64,000 nucleotides of DNA from Bin55 sp965205545 (GTDB taxonomy: Bacteria > Pseudomonadota > Gammaproteobacteria > Pseudomonadales > Azotimanducaceae): assembly GCA_965205545.1 (NCBI GenBank), contig OZ242170.1:496001-560000 (forward strand), read 5' to 3'. Below, one piece after another: positions 18,924 to 28,427 of the stretch. The notes beneath the pieces are model-generated. The model saw nothing but the letters and a program-made list of their open reading frames with translations. It was not told the origin of the DNA and did no database searches. The position numbers and the translations under genes are program-made. Each line of letters begins with the position of its first letter. Position 1 is the first letter of the stretch.

Positions 18924-19610
18924 CTATACCTGTGAATCGCGGAGTCGAACCATGCTACGAATCTGCTTTCTGCAATCAGCAAGGAATTCTCGAATCTTGT
19001 TATCGCGTCCCGTCTCGTAGTACTCCAACATCAACGCGTTGTAGTCCACAGTTCTGGATGCTGGAATTGAGGCAATTGGTTCTCCAGCGGTAAGCAACAT
19101 CCCGTTCATAAGCAATTGACCTGTTCGCTTATTACCGTCAAAGTAGAACTGGTTTCTAGCACAGGCAAGAAAAACCGTAAATGCACGCTGTTCAACATCG
19201 CCACAGGTCTGTAGCTTGGACTGCATTTTTCTAAAGCGACCAGGTAATTCCGATGCACTTGGAGGACGGAAATCCGTACCCGCAATTGAAACATCTGCAG
19301 TACGAAATTCACCCCATTCGAGGGCTTCGCGTTCAGCCACAATCCCATTGATCGCGTTGGCCGATGATGGGCTCACGTCGAACTGTTCATTTTCAACAAG
19401 ATTGAAGAGGTGCTGCCATGCTTTTGCAATTCGGATCACCTGATCTTCGTCAGATATCTTGTGGCCGCCAACCGTAATACCGTCAAGCAGGGTTTTTACT
19501 TCAACAAATGTAAAGGGATTGCCTTCCTGAAACGCCATATTGAAAACGCTCTGAGCGTGGAGCTTTTTTGCCAGGAACACCGCGTACTGTACGCGTTTTT
19601 TCATTGCCAT
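18924..19610 (-). CDS. Fic-family protein with Gln in place of the catalytic His
   Basis: 228 residues. Fic enzymes transfer AMP or other nucleotides to target hydroxyls using HxFx(D/E)GN(G/K)R. Here the motif region is QFYFDGNKRTGQ (about 19121-19155), so the GNKR loop that binds the phosphates is kept while the general-base histidine is glutamine. The upstream ALEWGEFRT and GTDFRPP segments fit the Fic fold. It may lack AMPylation activity or use another chemistry, such as phosphocholine or kinase-like transfer reported for some Fic variants. No antitoxin gene is adjacent. The start ATG at 19610 lacks a strong ribosome site. Confidence 0.75.
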   Translation of the reverse strand: MAMKKRVQYAVFLAKKLHAQSVFNMAFQEGNPFTFVEVKTLLDGITVGGHKISDEDQVIRIAKAWQHLFNLVENEQFDVSPSSANAINGIVAEREALEWGEFRTADVSIAGTDFRPPSASELPGRFRKMQSKLQTCGDVEQRAFTVFLACARNQFYFDGNKRTGQLLMNGMLLTAGEPIASIPASRTVDYNALMLEYYETGRDNKIREFLADCRKQIRSMVRLRDSQV

Positions 19611-20034
19611 AGTCTTAGAGCGTTGGAGAGAGTGGCTATCTTGTGCACAAATTTTAGTACCAGTCGTTACCGCAATTCGGTCCTGGGTAGCAATCTTGAT
19701 TGCATTAGCTGTAAATGCTCAGACTGCCACTATGACTATTAGATTGGAAGATTGCGCCTGATTGGCGTGACTTTCAACTACACGCTACGACGTTGCATAT
19801 TGCGCATAATCCATATTACGTTAAATTAGCGCGTTTTCGGGATTAGCTCCCACAGTCTTCGTGCAGAATGCGGGTCTTGATTTCAAACCTCTCCAAGATG
19901 GCAGAAGCCGACTTGGCTTGATTCGCACCGCAAACAAGAAGTGATGGATATTTGCCTGTTGCCAGACGACCACGTCTTCAACTGGAGTTGCTACGAGTTA
20001 GAGGACAGTGCACAATGACCCAAAGAGGATACAC
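19611..20034. other. Intergenic region, no gene seen
   Basis: About 420 bases between the Fic gene and the IS3 fragment. I find no convincing ORF, RNA gene or hairpin. Confidence 0.5.
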
Positions 20035-20214
20035 ATGGGCACGAAGCACTATCCACAGGAGTATCGCGAGCGGCTGATCGCGCTGGCGCGATCCGGCCGT
20101 AGCGTCGCATCGTTTGCAGACAAGTTGGAGCCGACGCCGCAGACGATACGCAACTGGCTGCTCGACCGGGCGGACGGCCTTGGCGAGCCGGACGCAACAA
20201 AAGATACACTTTGA
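20035..20214 (+). mobile_element. IS3-family OrfA (HTH transposase subunit) fragment
   Basis: The reading frame from ATG 20035 begins with HYPQEYRERLIALARSGRS and then QTIRNWLLDRADGL, the N-terminal helix-turn-helix of IS3-type OrfA transposases. Homology stops near 20197 and the frame ends at TGA 20212-20214, so the rest of OrfA and all of OrfB are missing. The fragment is visibly richer in GC than its flanks (GCGAGCGGCTGATCGCGCTG), supporting horizontal origin. Its own GAGG ribosome site is still present. It is a dead insertion remnant. Confidence 0.75.
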
Positions 20215-20386
20215 CAGACCTTGATCTTACCCGCTTCCAAACACAAACTAGGAGTGTTGCATTTTCTCAGCGGGACAAGAGTTCGGCTGAATTCCTCGGA
20301 ATCGACTCATTTCTGGTCGGGGGTGATGACGTGAATCGGTCGTACCTTAAGTACGATGTTCAATCCAAAGATGTGACAGAACTCGA

Positions 20387-21580
20387 ATGAAGGTGGCCAA
20401 GACATCACTGTTTAAGGGACTAGTGGTAACTAGCACAATCTTAGCAGCGGCATCGGCTCTTCCCGCATTGGTCAAAGAATGTCGTACGGAGAGTAGTTTC
20501 CATCCGTCGGAGGAGATTGAACTCGTTTGCGATACCAATCGGTTCCCAGACACCCTAAAGGAGTGCGTAAAGCTTATCGCGGATCTCGACAACCATCCGA
20601 CCCATCTTTCGCCTCAACAGCTATATGATTTGCAGTTTGCATTGTTCAAGGTAAGCCTATTCGACTTAAACTCTGGACCGATTGAAGACATTCAACAAAA
20701 ACTACTGACAACGATTCGACAGCTAAGTCAAGATTATCCAAACGATGCGTCAGTAAACTTGGACGCGGCTGCAGTCGAATACGCATACGGCGATGACGAG
20801 AGATATTTAAGACACGCTCGAAACGTTGTGATCCTTGTACCTTCTTGTCTCCCAAACTTGAGCCTTCTTGCTTCGTTCTTGGAAGATCGTTCTTTGGAAA
20901 TTGGTGATAGTTCGGTAGACGACATCTCTGCGTTCATCGCAGAACGCAACCAAGTGTTGGAACTTGGCTACACTCACGCCGCAACCAATGAACAGAAGTT
21001 GCTATTTGGCGGAAAGCGGTACATCGCCTACTTGCATGAAGACCAGCCGGCGATAGGAGCACAATGGCGAGCGAACGTAATCAAGGATATCGAGCCGCTA
21101 CTATTACCGGTGGATGAAATCAACATTGACGAAACCGCTACTCTAATGTGCTACGAGCTAGGACACAATCTGGGACTTGCCGAATATTGCCTCGCCGTTC
21201 TCGAGCGCGCTGTAATACACGCATTGACCCAAAATGAGCCAGTCTCCGATTTTGTGCTCATTGGCGCCAAGGACTTGATGCATGGGCTCACAGGGTTCAA
21301 GGGTAAACCGTTGAACCCCGAGCGAGTAAAGAATCGCCCGTATCGAAACCAATCAATTGTTCAGTTGTATGGTCCGAACGATGTGGCGTATATAGGCCCT
21401 CGACTACGAGAAGTATTGGAACTTGTACCCCTCGACCAACAAGACATAGAGTTCTATGACGCATATCGCTATGTCATAGGCGAGCGCACACGAATTCGAT
21501 GGTTGCAGGACATGTCAAGGAGAAACCCGGACGACGAATGGGTGCGGGAAGAATTGCGAACAACCACAATCGATCATTAA
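20387..21580 (+). CDS. Exported protein of unknown function
   Basis: 397 residues with a signal peptide (MKVAKTSLFKGLVVTSTILA, cleavage near SALPA), then a largely alpha-helical mature part with possible TPR-like helix pairs (NLDAAAVEYAYGDDERYLRH). I recognise no family or catalytic motif. It likely resides in the periplasm. It lies between an IS fragment and a TnpB remnant, converging on the latter with a 4-base overlap of ends, so it may be accessory DNA. It is full-length with no frameshift signs. Confidence 0.6.
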   Translation: MKVAKTSLFKGLVVTSTILAAASALPALVKECRTESSFHPSEEIELVCDTNRFPDTLKECVKLIADLDNHPTHLSPQQLYDLQFALFKVSLFDLNSGPIEDIQQKLLTTIRQLSQDYPNDASVNLDAAAVEYAYGDDERYLRHARNVVILVPSCLPNLSLLASFLEDRSLEIGDSSVDDISAFIAERNQVLELGYTHAATNEQKLLFGGKRYIAYLHEDQPAIGAQWRANVIKDIEPLLLPVDEINIDETATLMCYELGHNLGLAEYCLAVLERAVIHALTQNEPVSDFVLIGAKDLMHGLTGFKGKPLNPERVKNRPYRNQSIVQLYGPNDVAYIGPRLREVLELVPLDQQDIEFYDAYRYVIGERTRIRWLQDMSRRNPDDEWVREELRTTTIDH

Positions 21581-21993
21581 CGTTTGCGCTGCAGCTCCGC
21601 CGGGGTGAAGGTGCCATAGCCTTTGCAGGATTGCAATGGAAACGCGCAGGCGATCCCTAGCGATAGTCCAGCATGCGTAACTAGCTCCTCCCACAATTCC
21701 GTCTCCTCTACTTGAAGAACCTCTTGTAGGGTCTGTCCAGGCGGATCAGTGCGGCCCTCTGGCACCCCTACGTGGTACTGAGAGAATTCAGGGAGGCCGC
21801 GGCGGAGTTCCGTGAGCGACTTGAACTGTTCGAACTTGCCGATCGAAATCGGTTTGGCGTCCTCTGTCTTCTGGTAGCAATCAGTCCTCTCCTGCAGTCC
21901 GGCGTTGCAGAGCTGTCTCTGCTGTTCCAGGAACCATGTGAGCCTGCGATGGGTCGCTTTCTTAAGTACAGCTTTGTACTCGAACGCTCGCAC
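21577..21993 (-). pseudogene. IS200/IS605-type TnpB remnant, frameshifted
   Basis: From a possible GTG at 21993 the frame reads EYKAVLKKATHRRLTWFLEQ, QLCNAGLQERTDCYQKT and KSLTELRRGLPEFSQYHVGV, the N-terminal region of TnpB nucleases. After VPEG the matching sequence continues only in another frame (ALIRLDRPYKRFFK then a stop at 21708), showing a frameshift. The wedge, RuvC and zinc-finger parts are missing. No tnpA is beside it. The remaining open frame to 21577 shows no recognisable TnpB sequence. The left boundary of the element is not clear. Confidence 0.7.
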
Positions 21994-22189
21994 CGGGGTT
22001 GCTATAGCTTCAGAATCCTTCGCGACAGCGGATTCCCACCCATTTTCCACATCCTTGTTCTAATCAGGGCTTCTCTAGTCGCCCTGAACGGCTTCGCCCA
22101 GCAAAAATCAATTCCAGGGCCTCAGAGAGGCGATTTCGACACGCAAATCCAGCGAAAATCACGATTTCACGCCTATTTCGGCTAGTTTC

Positions 22190-23021
22190 GAGGAATGTCG
22201 AGCTTCTTGTATTGCTGCCGAATGTCCCACTGCATATCGAGTCGGCCGCTGCTCCACTCGGATCATCCGCATTAATTCGAAATGAAACGCCATGGTAATA
22301 CTCGCCAGGTCCGCTTTCTAAAGCCCACACTTGCGATGTGTACCGACTAGGCCGGTAACCCTCTATCTTCGTCGGCTTGTAGACTTCGCGCACACTGGCT
22401 TCCACGACAGTAAGTGGCAGAAAGGATTTGAGGTGTTCAACCAAATCTTCCAATTGGTCGTCAACGGCTTCTTGGGTAGGACCATCGCCGTCCACTTCGA
22501 TCGGAACAAAGACAATCTTACAAGGCTCTGATCCGAGGTGCTCATCAACAACAAGAGAAAACGTGACATCGCTGGATCCGTCGCACGTCTGGTCTATCTC
22601 GTCATCGGGATTGACTTCGATGTCAGTGCATGCTCTTCGGGCAACTCAAAGATATAGCGACCTTCGGGTGGGGTTGCATTCGGCGGAGGCCCGAATATCT
22701 CCTCGAGTGCGGTTGAGTCGCCAACGCGACGAAGCTTCACGTCGACTCGATCACCACTGTCCTGAGAAACTGCAGCGCAACAAATACCTTGCGGCCGCTA
22801 ACAAACGGAGAGCTTTCTGACGTGCTGTCGGCAATTGCGTAGTTGCTTGAGTTGCGAACGTAATCGGTCGAGAAGATTTCGACACCCTGGAATACGGTAA
22901 TGTTCGTCAATTGGACGTCGATGGTGGGTTCACGAGCTGGAGGCACCGGATCAGGCTTTGAACCGCCTCCGGCACCTCCCCCGCAGCCGCTGAGCGCAAG
23001 CAGGACTGTTGCCGCCAACAA
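22190..23021 (-). pseudogene. Decayed lipoprotein gene with frameshifts
   Basis: A lipoprotein signal (LLAATVLLALSGCGGG) is followed by a continuous coding pattern that jumps frame at least twice: near 22775 (from KVFVA to VSQDSGDRVDVKLRRVGDS) and near 22625 (from LPEEHAL to TDIEVNPDDEIDQTCDGSSD). It continues through IVFVPIEVDGDGPTQE and ends after EYYHGVSF near the TnpB remnant. The segment upstream of the signal also lacks a good start. No family can be named; the LPLTVVEASVREVYKP and YYHG stretches resemble those in some large surface lipoproteins. It is most likely inactive. Confidence 0.6.
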
Positions 23022-23437
23022 GAACTCCAGCTAAAACTGGACTGTAGAGGTAGTCTTTTGTGAATAGAGACACAGGGCCAACGAATCACTTGGAAATCAA
23101 ACGCGATTAACCAGAAATAGTTTCACGCGTCCAGCCTACAACAATTGGGCCTATCTGTAAAAGTTCTTTCTTCGGTATATAGACCGTGGCCAGAATCGAA
23201 GGTGTTGCTATTCGAGCCAAAAAGCGTCACGCCACTTAAAGCAAGACTCTAAACAACCTGTTTCCATATTCCACACTGCGAAAGAACAGCTCAATGTCTA
23301 ACGTTCTTGGTTTCGGATACCAATACATAGGTCGACCATAATCCGATTGAACTTGAAGCTCCAGTATGGGTCTTAAAGAATTCGTCGCTCTCCATCTTGT
23401 AGCTCTCACATAGATTCCTCCCTGGACCTGAAGCCAA
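23022..23437. other. Intergenic region, no clear gene
   Basis: About 415 bases between the decayed lipoprotein and the ATP-grasp gene. A minus-strand frame (23236-23421) reads like protein in part (GRPMYWYPKPRTLDIELFF) but has no convincing start and could be a remnant. Confidence 0.4.
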
Positions 23438-24862
23438 ATGCCTAGTCGAAAAAGCGCAGAAGCCGTTGCATACTTCAAACGCTTGTTAGCGCCGGTATAT
23501 CGACAGCGAAAGTGGCTTCACGTATCCGAAGTCGATGCGGCAATGTTCGGCACCGCGTCAATGCTGGCAGAGCTTGGCGCGGCAACCCCCTTTCTTCTTG
23601 CTGGCAACAAAGGAACCACCAAGGCTCAGTTACCCAATGGTGCAGAAATCTGTACTTTGAATGTACGAGGATCAACGATTGTCGAAACTGCACGTCGGTT
23701 TGAACGTCTCTTACAGGATTTGCCGCAATCGGTGGTGCAGAAAATCAGCCGTTGGGATCCCGACATGGAGGGACGGTGCGTTGGAGCCACATTGGGCGAA
23801 TTCACTCAGGTAGCTGGGAGAGAAAAGTATGGCCAAAGAAAATCTGAATGGACCAAACTCGAAGACAAGACAACGATTGACCAATTCTGGGATTACGTAG
23901 GGATTCAGCATGCTCAATCTAAGGTGGTTTCGTTGCGCGATTCAAACTTAGAAGAGATAGCCAACGATCTGGATGTTGGACTGGGTACGGTTTGGGCGGC
24001 AGACAACAGCGAAGGCGTACATGGAGGATCGACCGGATTGCGCTGGCTCGAAAGCAGTCAAAAGGCTCCAGAATTAGTTGATGAAATGAGCGATTTCGCC
24101 AAAAGCGTTCGAGTTGCACCATTCCTAGAGGGCATTCCGATGAGCATACACGGCGTTGTGTTATCCAATCAAGTTGCTGTGTTTCGCCCCGTTGAGCTCA
24201 TTACACTTCGCTATGAGGACAAAAACCAGTTCTTGTGGGCTGGCTGTTCAACCAGTTATGACCCTCACGACAGAGACCGACAAGAGATGCGGCGCATAGC
24301 TCGCGATGTTGGGGTTACCCTAAGGGACGGCGTTAGCTATAGAGGCCCCTACTCTATTGATGGAATCCTCACAGAGTCAGGATTTCTGCCAACCGAGCTC
24401 AATCCACGATTGTCCGGTGGATTTGGGGCATTGACCAGAGGAATTCCAGGCCTTCCCCTAGCTCCTTTGTGCTGGGCGGCAATGGAAGAGGAACCGTTGA
24501 GCTACAAACCTGCCCTGCTGGAACAGGCAATCCTAGAGAGTGCAGATACAAATCGGGTTACTGGTGGACATGTGGTCACCACACATAGATTTGAGGAATT
24601 GGTTGAAATTAAGTTAGTGAGAGACGGTGAGGAATTCAGAGAGGCCTCACCTGGCGAGATACCTATCGCATCGCTAACGTGTGGACCGAGTCCAGTTGGT
24701 GGGATTGTATTTCTGCAACTGACTGACTCATCGGAGAATAGTGGAATGTTGGTTGCGCCAGAGATGGTCAGAGTCCTGCGCTACTGCGACTACCGATTTG
24801 ACACAGGGTTTGGACAGCTCGATTGCGCAAAGCAAGTGCGTTACGTCAGCCGCAATTGGTAA
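23438..24862 (+). CDS. ATP-grasp domain protein, orphan
   Basis: 474 residues from ATG 23438. The central and C-terminal parts match an ATP-grasp ligase: a glycine-rich loop (AADNSEGVHGGSTGL, about residues 188-202), FLEGIPMSIHGVV, and the metal-binding SIDGILTESGFLPTELNPR (about 305-323). ATP-grasp enzymes join a carboxylate to an amine or thiol through an acyl-phosphate. The N-terminal 140 residues look like the preATP-grasp fold. No amino-acid activating, peptide or cofactor gene is next to it, so the product cannot be predicted. It is preceded by decayed DNA. Confidence 0.7.
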   Translation: MPSRKSAEAVAYFKRLLAPVYRQRKWLHVSEVDAAMFGTASMLAELGAATPFLLAGNKGTTKAQLPNGAEICTLNVRGSTIVETARRFERLLQDLPQSVVQKISRWDPDMEGRCVGATLGEFTQVAGREKYGQRKSEWTKLEDKTTIDQFWDYVGIQHAQSKVVSLRDSNLEEIANDLDVGLGTVWAADNSEGVHGGSTGLRWLESSQKAPELVDEMSDFAKSVRVAPFLEGIPMSIHGVVLSNQVAVFRPVELITLRYEDKNQFLWAGCSTSYDPHDRDRQEMRRIARDVGVTLRDGVSYRGPYSIDGILTESGFLPTELNPRLSGGFGALTRGIPGLPLAPLCWAAMEEEPLSYKPALLEQAILESADTNRVTGGHVVTTHRFEELVEIKLVRDGEEFREASPGEIPIASLTCGPSPVGGIVFLQLTDSSENSGMLVAPEMVRVLRYCDYRFDTGFGQLDCAKQVRYVSRNW

Positions 24863-25240
24863 AAATCGTAATCAACGCCGAATTCAGTAACTAGAGCCTA
24901 TGGTAAGGCGAGAAGTCCGGGATTGTTTAGATCGCTGCAGTCGCTTTAGACTCCTCAGATTTCCCATGAGAGTAGGCATCTATCACTTCATGCTCGACTT
25001 CAAACCGTAGCGCTAAGTACAACGTCGACAAGTTGGTTTCGTAACGGACCCAATTATTTCCTCGACTATCGAGCACCAGACCCAAATTCCCTTTCCTCGA
25101 TCAGCTCCATCGTGAAGGCACGCCGTTCTGTCCTTAGTAGAAACATGCGAATATAAAATTTGAGAAATTGCTCTGCACCATAGAATGCACGCTATTCGGA
25201 CGAAATGCTTGTGAGTTATTCCGACTAGAGAACAAGTCAA
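24863..25240. other. Intergenic region, no gene seen
   Basis: About 380 bases. No convincing ORF, RNA or hairpin was seen; a minus-strand open frame here lacks coding character. Confidence 0.45.
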
Positions 25241-25852
25241 ATGTACCGTCTTCTTAGAATCTTGATCCTGCCCCATCATGTATTCAAAGAGATCCGCGAG
25301 CCTACCCCCTACCAATTGCCTTTATGGTTGATACTCCTCTTGGGGTTTGCCTGTTTCACGGTTGTTCAAGTCGATCCCAGTAGCCCCTACTGGTTCATAC
25401 AAGCCCTGGTGGCACCATTCGTATCGCTTTGGTATGCAGTCTGTACGTTAGGCATCATGCTGGTTTGGGCTTGCTACTTTTGGGTCGCAGGCACATTGCT
25501 CAATGTGGATATAGGTTGGCGCAATTGGTTTGGATTCACGTGTTGGATTGCCCTCCCATCGGCAATCGGATCGGTTGCAGGTGTACTGATCTTGAAATTA
25601 AGCCCTGCCGTTGACGTAGATGCAAATCCGTTGATTGGTTGGTTTGGAATGACGTTTCTATCTGTGTTCTGGGTACCGATTCCGCTGGTTTGGTCGCTCT
25701 ACATTGCCGTAAATGGCTTTTTGAGTTGGACAGACAAGAGTCTTACGACCAGCATGTTAGTTGTCTTAGCTCCACCAGTTGTGCTCACAATGCTCCAAGT
25801 GTTTACATCAGTTCCCTTCATTGCTGACTTCGTTCGACTCACTTCATTTTGA
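25241..25852 (+). CDS. Yip1-domain integral membrane protein
   Basis: 203 residues with about five membrane helices and little soluble sequence. The N-terminal RLLRILILPHHVFKEIREP and the helices around FVSLWYAVCTLGIMLVWACY fit bacterial Yip1-type membrane proteins, whose role is unknown; some associate with membrane trafficking or stress functions. It is a lone gene, 378 bases before the ABC exporter start. Confidence in membrane location is high, in the family moderate. Confidence 0.65.
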   Translation: MYRLLRILILPHHVFKEIREPTPYQLPLWLILLLGFACFTVVQVDPSSPYWFIQALVAPFVSLWYAVCTLGIMLVWACYFWVAGTLLNVDIGWRNWFGFTCWIALPSAIGSVAGVLILKLSPAVDVDANPLIGWFGMTFLSVFWVPIPLVWSLYIAVNGFLSWTDKSLTTSMLVVLAPPVVLTMLQVFTSVPFIADFVRLTSF

Positions 25853-26229
25853 TTGCCTCACAATAAAACAGCGAATCAAGTAGATGAACCGCAATTCTGC
25901 TATTCCCGGTTAATGAGAGACATCAGCCATCGTGAACAATGCTTGAATCGTGCAGTTCTGCTGCAATCCATTGACAACTATCTGAGCCGAACCGAATTAG
26001 TCGGCGGATTTGGATTGGAAAGCAATCATTCCGTAGTCAGAAAAGCTTCTACCGAAAAGTCACCAAACCATCGCTAACATGTCGTTCTAGTTCGGGAAAG
26101 AGGAGTTGTTTCTTCGAGAGCATGAACTGTCGGAAAAGTGACGGAATGGGTGACCGCCAGTCCTAGATTTTCCTAGTAGCTAGCGCCCCTATTGGGCCGG
26201 AGTGTGGTACCCAGTAAATTGGTGCCACA
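25853..26229. other. Intergenic region, no gene seen
   Basis: About 375 bases between the Yip1-type gene and the ABC exporter. A 74-codon open frame at 25853 has no ribosome site or coding character. No hairpin stands out. Confidence 0.45.
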
Positions 26230-28314
26230 GTGGACAGAAACAATAGATTTGATAAACTTAAACGAGGAGCAAATCTAACAAATCACTACGAGGCTGGTCT
26301 AGTCCTGCTTGCGATGCGACCGGCATCCCAATTCGCAACTCCAGCAATCTGGTGCGCGAAACCCCTGCGAGTCAGAACAATCGAACGACCCCAAGTAAGC
26401 AGACGCGAACGGTTAGGACGATCACAGCGAAAAGGAAAGGCCACTGATCGCAACATAGGACAATCTGCGCGCCGAGAATTTAGGCCCGGTGAAGAAGACT
26501 TCCGGCAAGCGCTAAGAGATGTCTTTCTCGTAATCCCACGAGTCTTCAAGTTCCTCTGGGACACCTCACCTACTCTACTCCTAACAATTGCCATACTAAT
26601 GCTTGGTGCTGCGCTGATCCCTCCAGCCATCATATGGTCACAGGGTGCAATAATTGATTCTGCAGAGGCTGCTCTACGCGCAAATGCCACGTGGAGGGCG
26701 GTTCTTCCTCTGCTAATCGTCATATTCGCACTTTGGACCTGCCAAATGCTATTTGGCGCAATAAGTGGAGTCCTGCAGACGCTCTTGCAGGAACGAGTTA
26801 GGCTCAAAGGCCAAAGCATGCTGCTCAAGACTGCTGGCAACCTTGACTTGGCGTTTTTCGAGTCACCCCGCTTCTACGACCAGTTGCATCACGCTAGGGA
26901 CCAGATGTGGCAACTTTACTCGAGCTGTTTTGGCACGTTGACATTGATTCAGCAATTTCTGCAGCTGTCTGTGACCATTAGCCTGCTTCTCGTTCTTCAC
27001 CCGCTTGCGATCTTTGTGTTGATAGTGACGACATTGCCCGATGTTGTTGTGCAGGCGAAATATGCACGACGCTATTACACATTCGATGCTGACTTAATTC
27101 GAAACAGCCGAATGTCCTTCTACCTATCGGACATTGTGACCAACCGATACAACGCCAAGGAAGTGCGTGTGTTCAGCCTGAAGGACTACTTCATTAACCA
27201 ATTTCACTACTTTCGGAACATCTATATCGAGGGTTATCAATCACTAATCATCTCCGAAATGAAAGTGCAGTCCGTACTCAGTATTTTGGCGCTAGTAGGG
27301 GTCGCGGGGATTTGGACCTACGCCGTAATGCAGACGGTAGCGGGTGAAATCTCTGCAGGCGACCTGCTAATTGTCTTCATGGCTTCACAACAGAGTCGAC
27401 AGCAATTGGCTGGATTGATTCGTGGAGCTGGTCGTTTCTATCGCAATTCGCTGTTTGTTACGCGTTTCTTTCAGTTTGTTGATCTGGATCCCAAGTCCAT
27501 CGAAGGAGCGCTGGAACCCCCTAGATCCAAGGACCCTCTCCCCTTCCCTTATAAGATTCGCAAGGAAATTGAGTTTCGAGATGTTTGCTTTACCTATCCA
27601 TTGAACGATGTGCAAATTCTCAAGAAGGTCTCGTTCAATGTTCCAGCGGGTGGAAGAATCGCGATAGTTGGTCAAAACGGAGCCGGCAAGACTACGATAA
27701 TCAAGCTGCTCACACGGCTTTACGACCCCACCGAAGGAAGTATCTTGATCGACGGGGTCGACTTGCGAGAGTATGATCTCCAGCAAGTTCGCGACAACAT
27801 AAGCGTTGTATTCCAGGACTTCTCGCGTTACGACCTTGCAGCCTCCCTGAATATAGGATTAGGAAACGTAACGCATGTAGAGGACCTAGAGAGAATTCGG
27901 GAGGCAGCCATACAAGGCGGAAGCCACGATACGATAGAAGACCTACCCGAAGGCTACAACACAATCTTAGGTAAACGATTTGACGACGGCGTGGACTTGT
28001 CCGGAGGCGAGTGGCAGCACCTGGCGATTTCTCGCGCGTTCATGAGTCCTGCTCAAGTCTTGATATTGGATGAACCAACGGCTGCGCTTGATGCATTGAG
28101 AGAACACCAGCTCTTTGAAAGAATGGCGGCACTCACCAAAGACAAGACTGTTGTCTTCATTTCTCATCGTTTTTCGACTGTACGCATGGCGGATATCATC
28201 GTTGTCATCGAGAATGGCGAGGCCATTGAAGTCGGACCACACGAAGAGCTTCTTGCGCTTAACGGCAAGTATGCCAAGATGTTTCGCACTCAAGCTGCTC
28301 GGTATGTAGCCTAA
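26230..28314 (+). CDS. ABC exporter, fused permease/ATPase; start uncertain
   Basis: 694 residues if the GTG at 26230 is used. The first ~100 residues are basic and polar with no recognisable domain, so the true start may be later (for example ATG 26314). Six membrane helices (about 110-400) are followed by the nucleotide-binding domain with Walker A VGQNGAGKTT, signature LSGGEWQHLAISRA, Walker B VLILDEPTAALD and switch His FISHRFST. The protein fits the MdlB/MsbA-like exporter family. It is followed by a strong hairpin. The last ~220 bases are duplicated in degraded form about 1.1 kb downstream. Confidence 0.82.
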   Translation: MDRNNRFDKLKRGANLTNHYEAGLVLLAMRPASQFATPAIWCAKPLRVRTIERPQVSRRERLGRSQRKGKATDRNIGQSARREFRPGEEDFRQALRDVFLVIPRVFKFLWDTSPTLLLTIAILMLGAALIPPAIIWSQGAIIDSAEAALRANATWRAVLPLLIVIFALWTCQMLFGAISGVLQTLLQERVRLKGQSMLLKTAGNLDLAFFESPRFYDQLHHARDQMWQLYSSCFGTLTLIQQFLQLSVTISLLLVLHPLAIFVLIVTTLPDVVVQAKYARRYYTFDADLIRNSRMSFYLSDIVTNRYNAKEVRVFSLKDYFINQFHYFRNIYIEGYQSLIISEMKVQSVLSILALVGVAGIWTYAVMQTVAGEISAGDLLIVFMASQQSRQQLAGLIRGAGRFYRNSLFVTRFFQFVDLDPKSIEGALEPPRSKDPLPFPYKIRKEIEFRDVCFTYPLNDVQILKKVSFNVPAGGRIAIVGQNGAGKTTIIKLLTRLYDPTEGSILIDGVDLREYDLQQVRDNISVVFQDFSRYDLAASLNIGLGNVTHVEDLERIREAAIQGGSHDTIEDLPEGYNTILGKRFDDGVDLSGGEWQHLAISRAFMSPAQVLILDEPTAALDALREHQLFERMAALTKDKTVVFISHRFSTVRMADIIVVIENGEAIEVGPHEELLALNGKYAKMFRTQAARYVA

Positions 28315-28345
28315 GCATGGATCTCCGCCGAGAGCTGAACTTCTG

Positions 28346-28368
28346 TAGATTGCACGTATTGCAATCTA
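28346..28368 (+). terminator. Hairpin after ABC exporter gene
   Basis: TAGATTGCA and TGCAATCTA form a perfect 9-bp stem around CGTAT, 31 bases after the stop. It is followed by TTCAAAAC, not a long T run, so intrinsic termination is likely but not certain. It could also serve the convergent lipoprotein gene. Confidence 0.5.
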
Positions 28369-28427
28369 TTCAAAACTGTGGCAATTCAATCGATAAGTTT
28401 GAGTGTCTTTGTTAGGTCAGCATTGGA

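Noticed and set aside
23236..23478. 80-codon minus-strand frame
   Set aside because: Overlaps the start of the ATP-grasp gene, no ribosome site or family; at best a remnant.
25853..26077. 74-codon frame after the Yip1-type gene
   Set aside because: No ribosome site, no domain, and low coding character.
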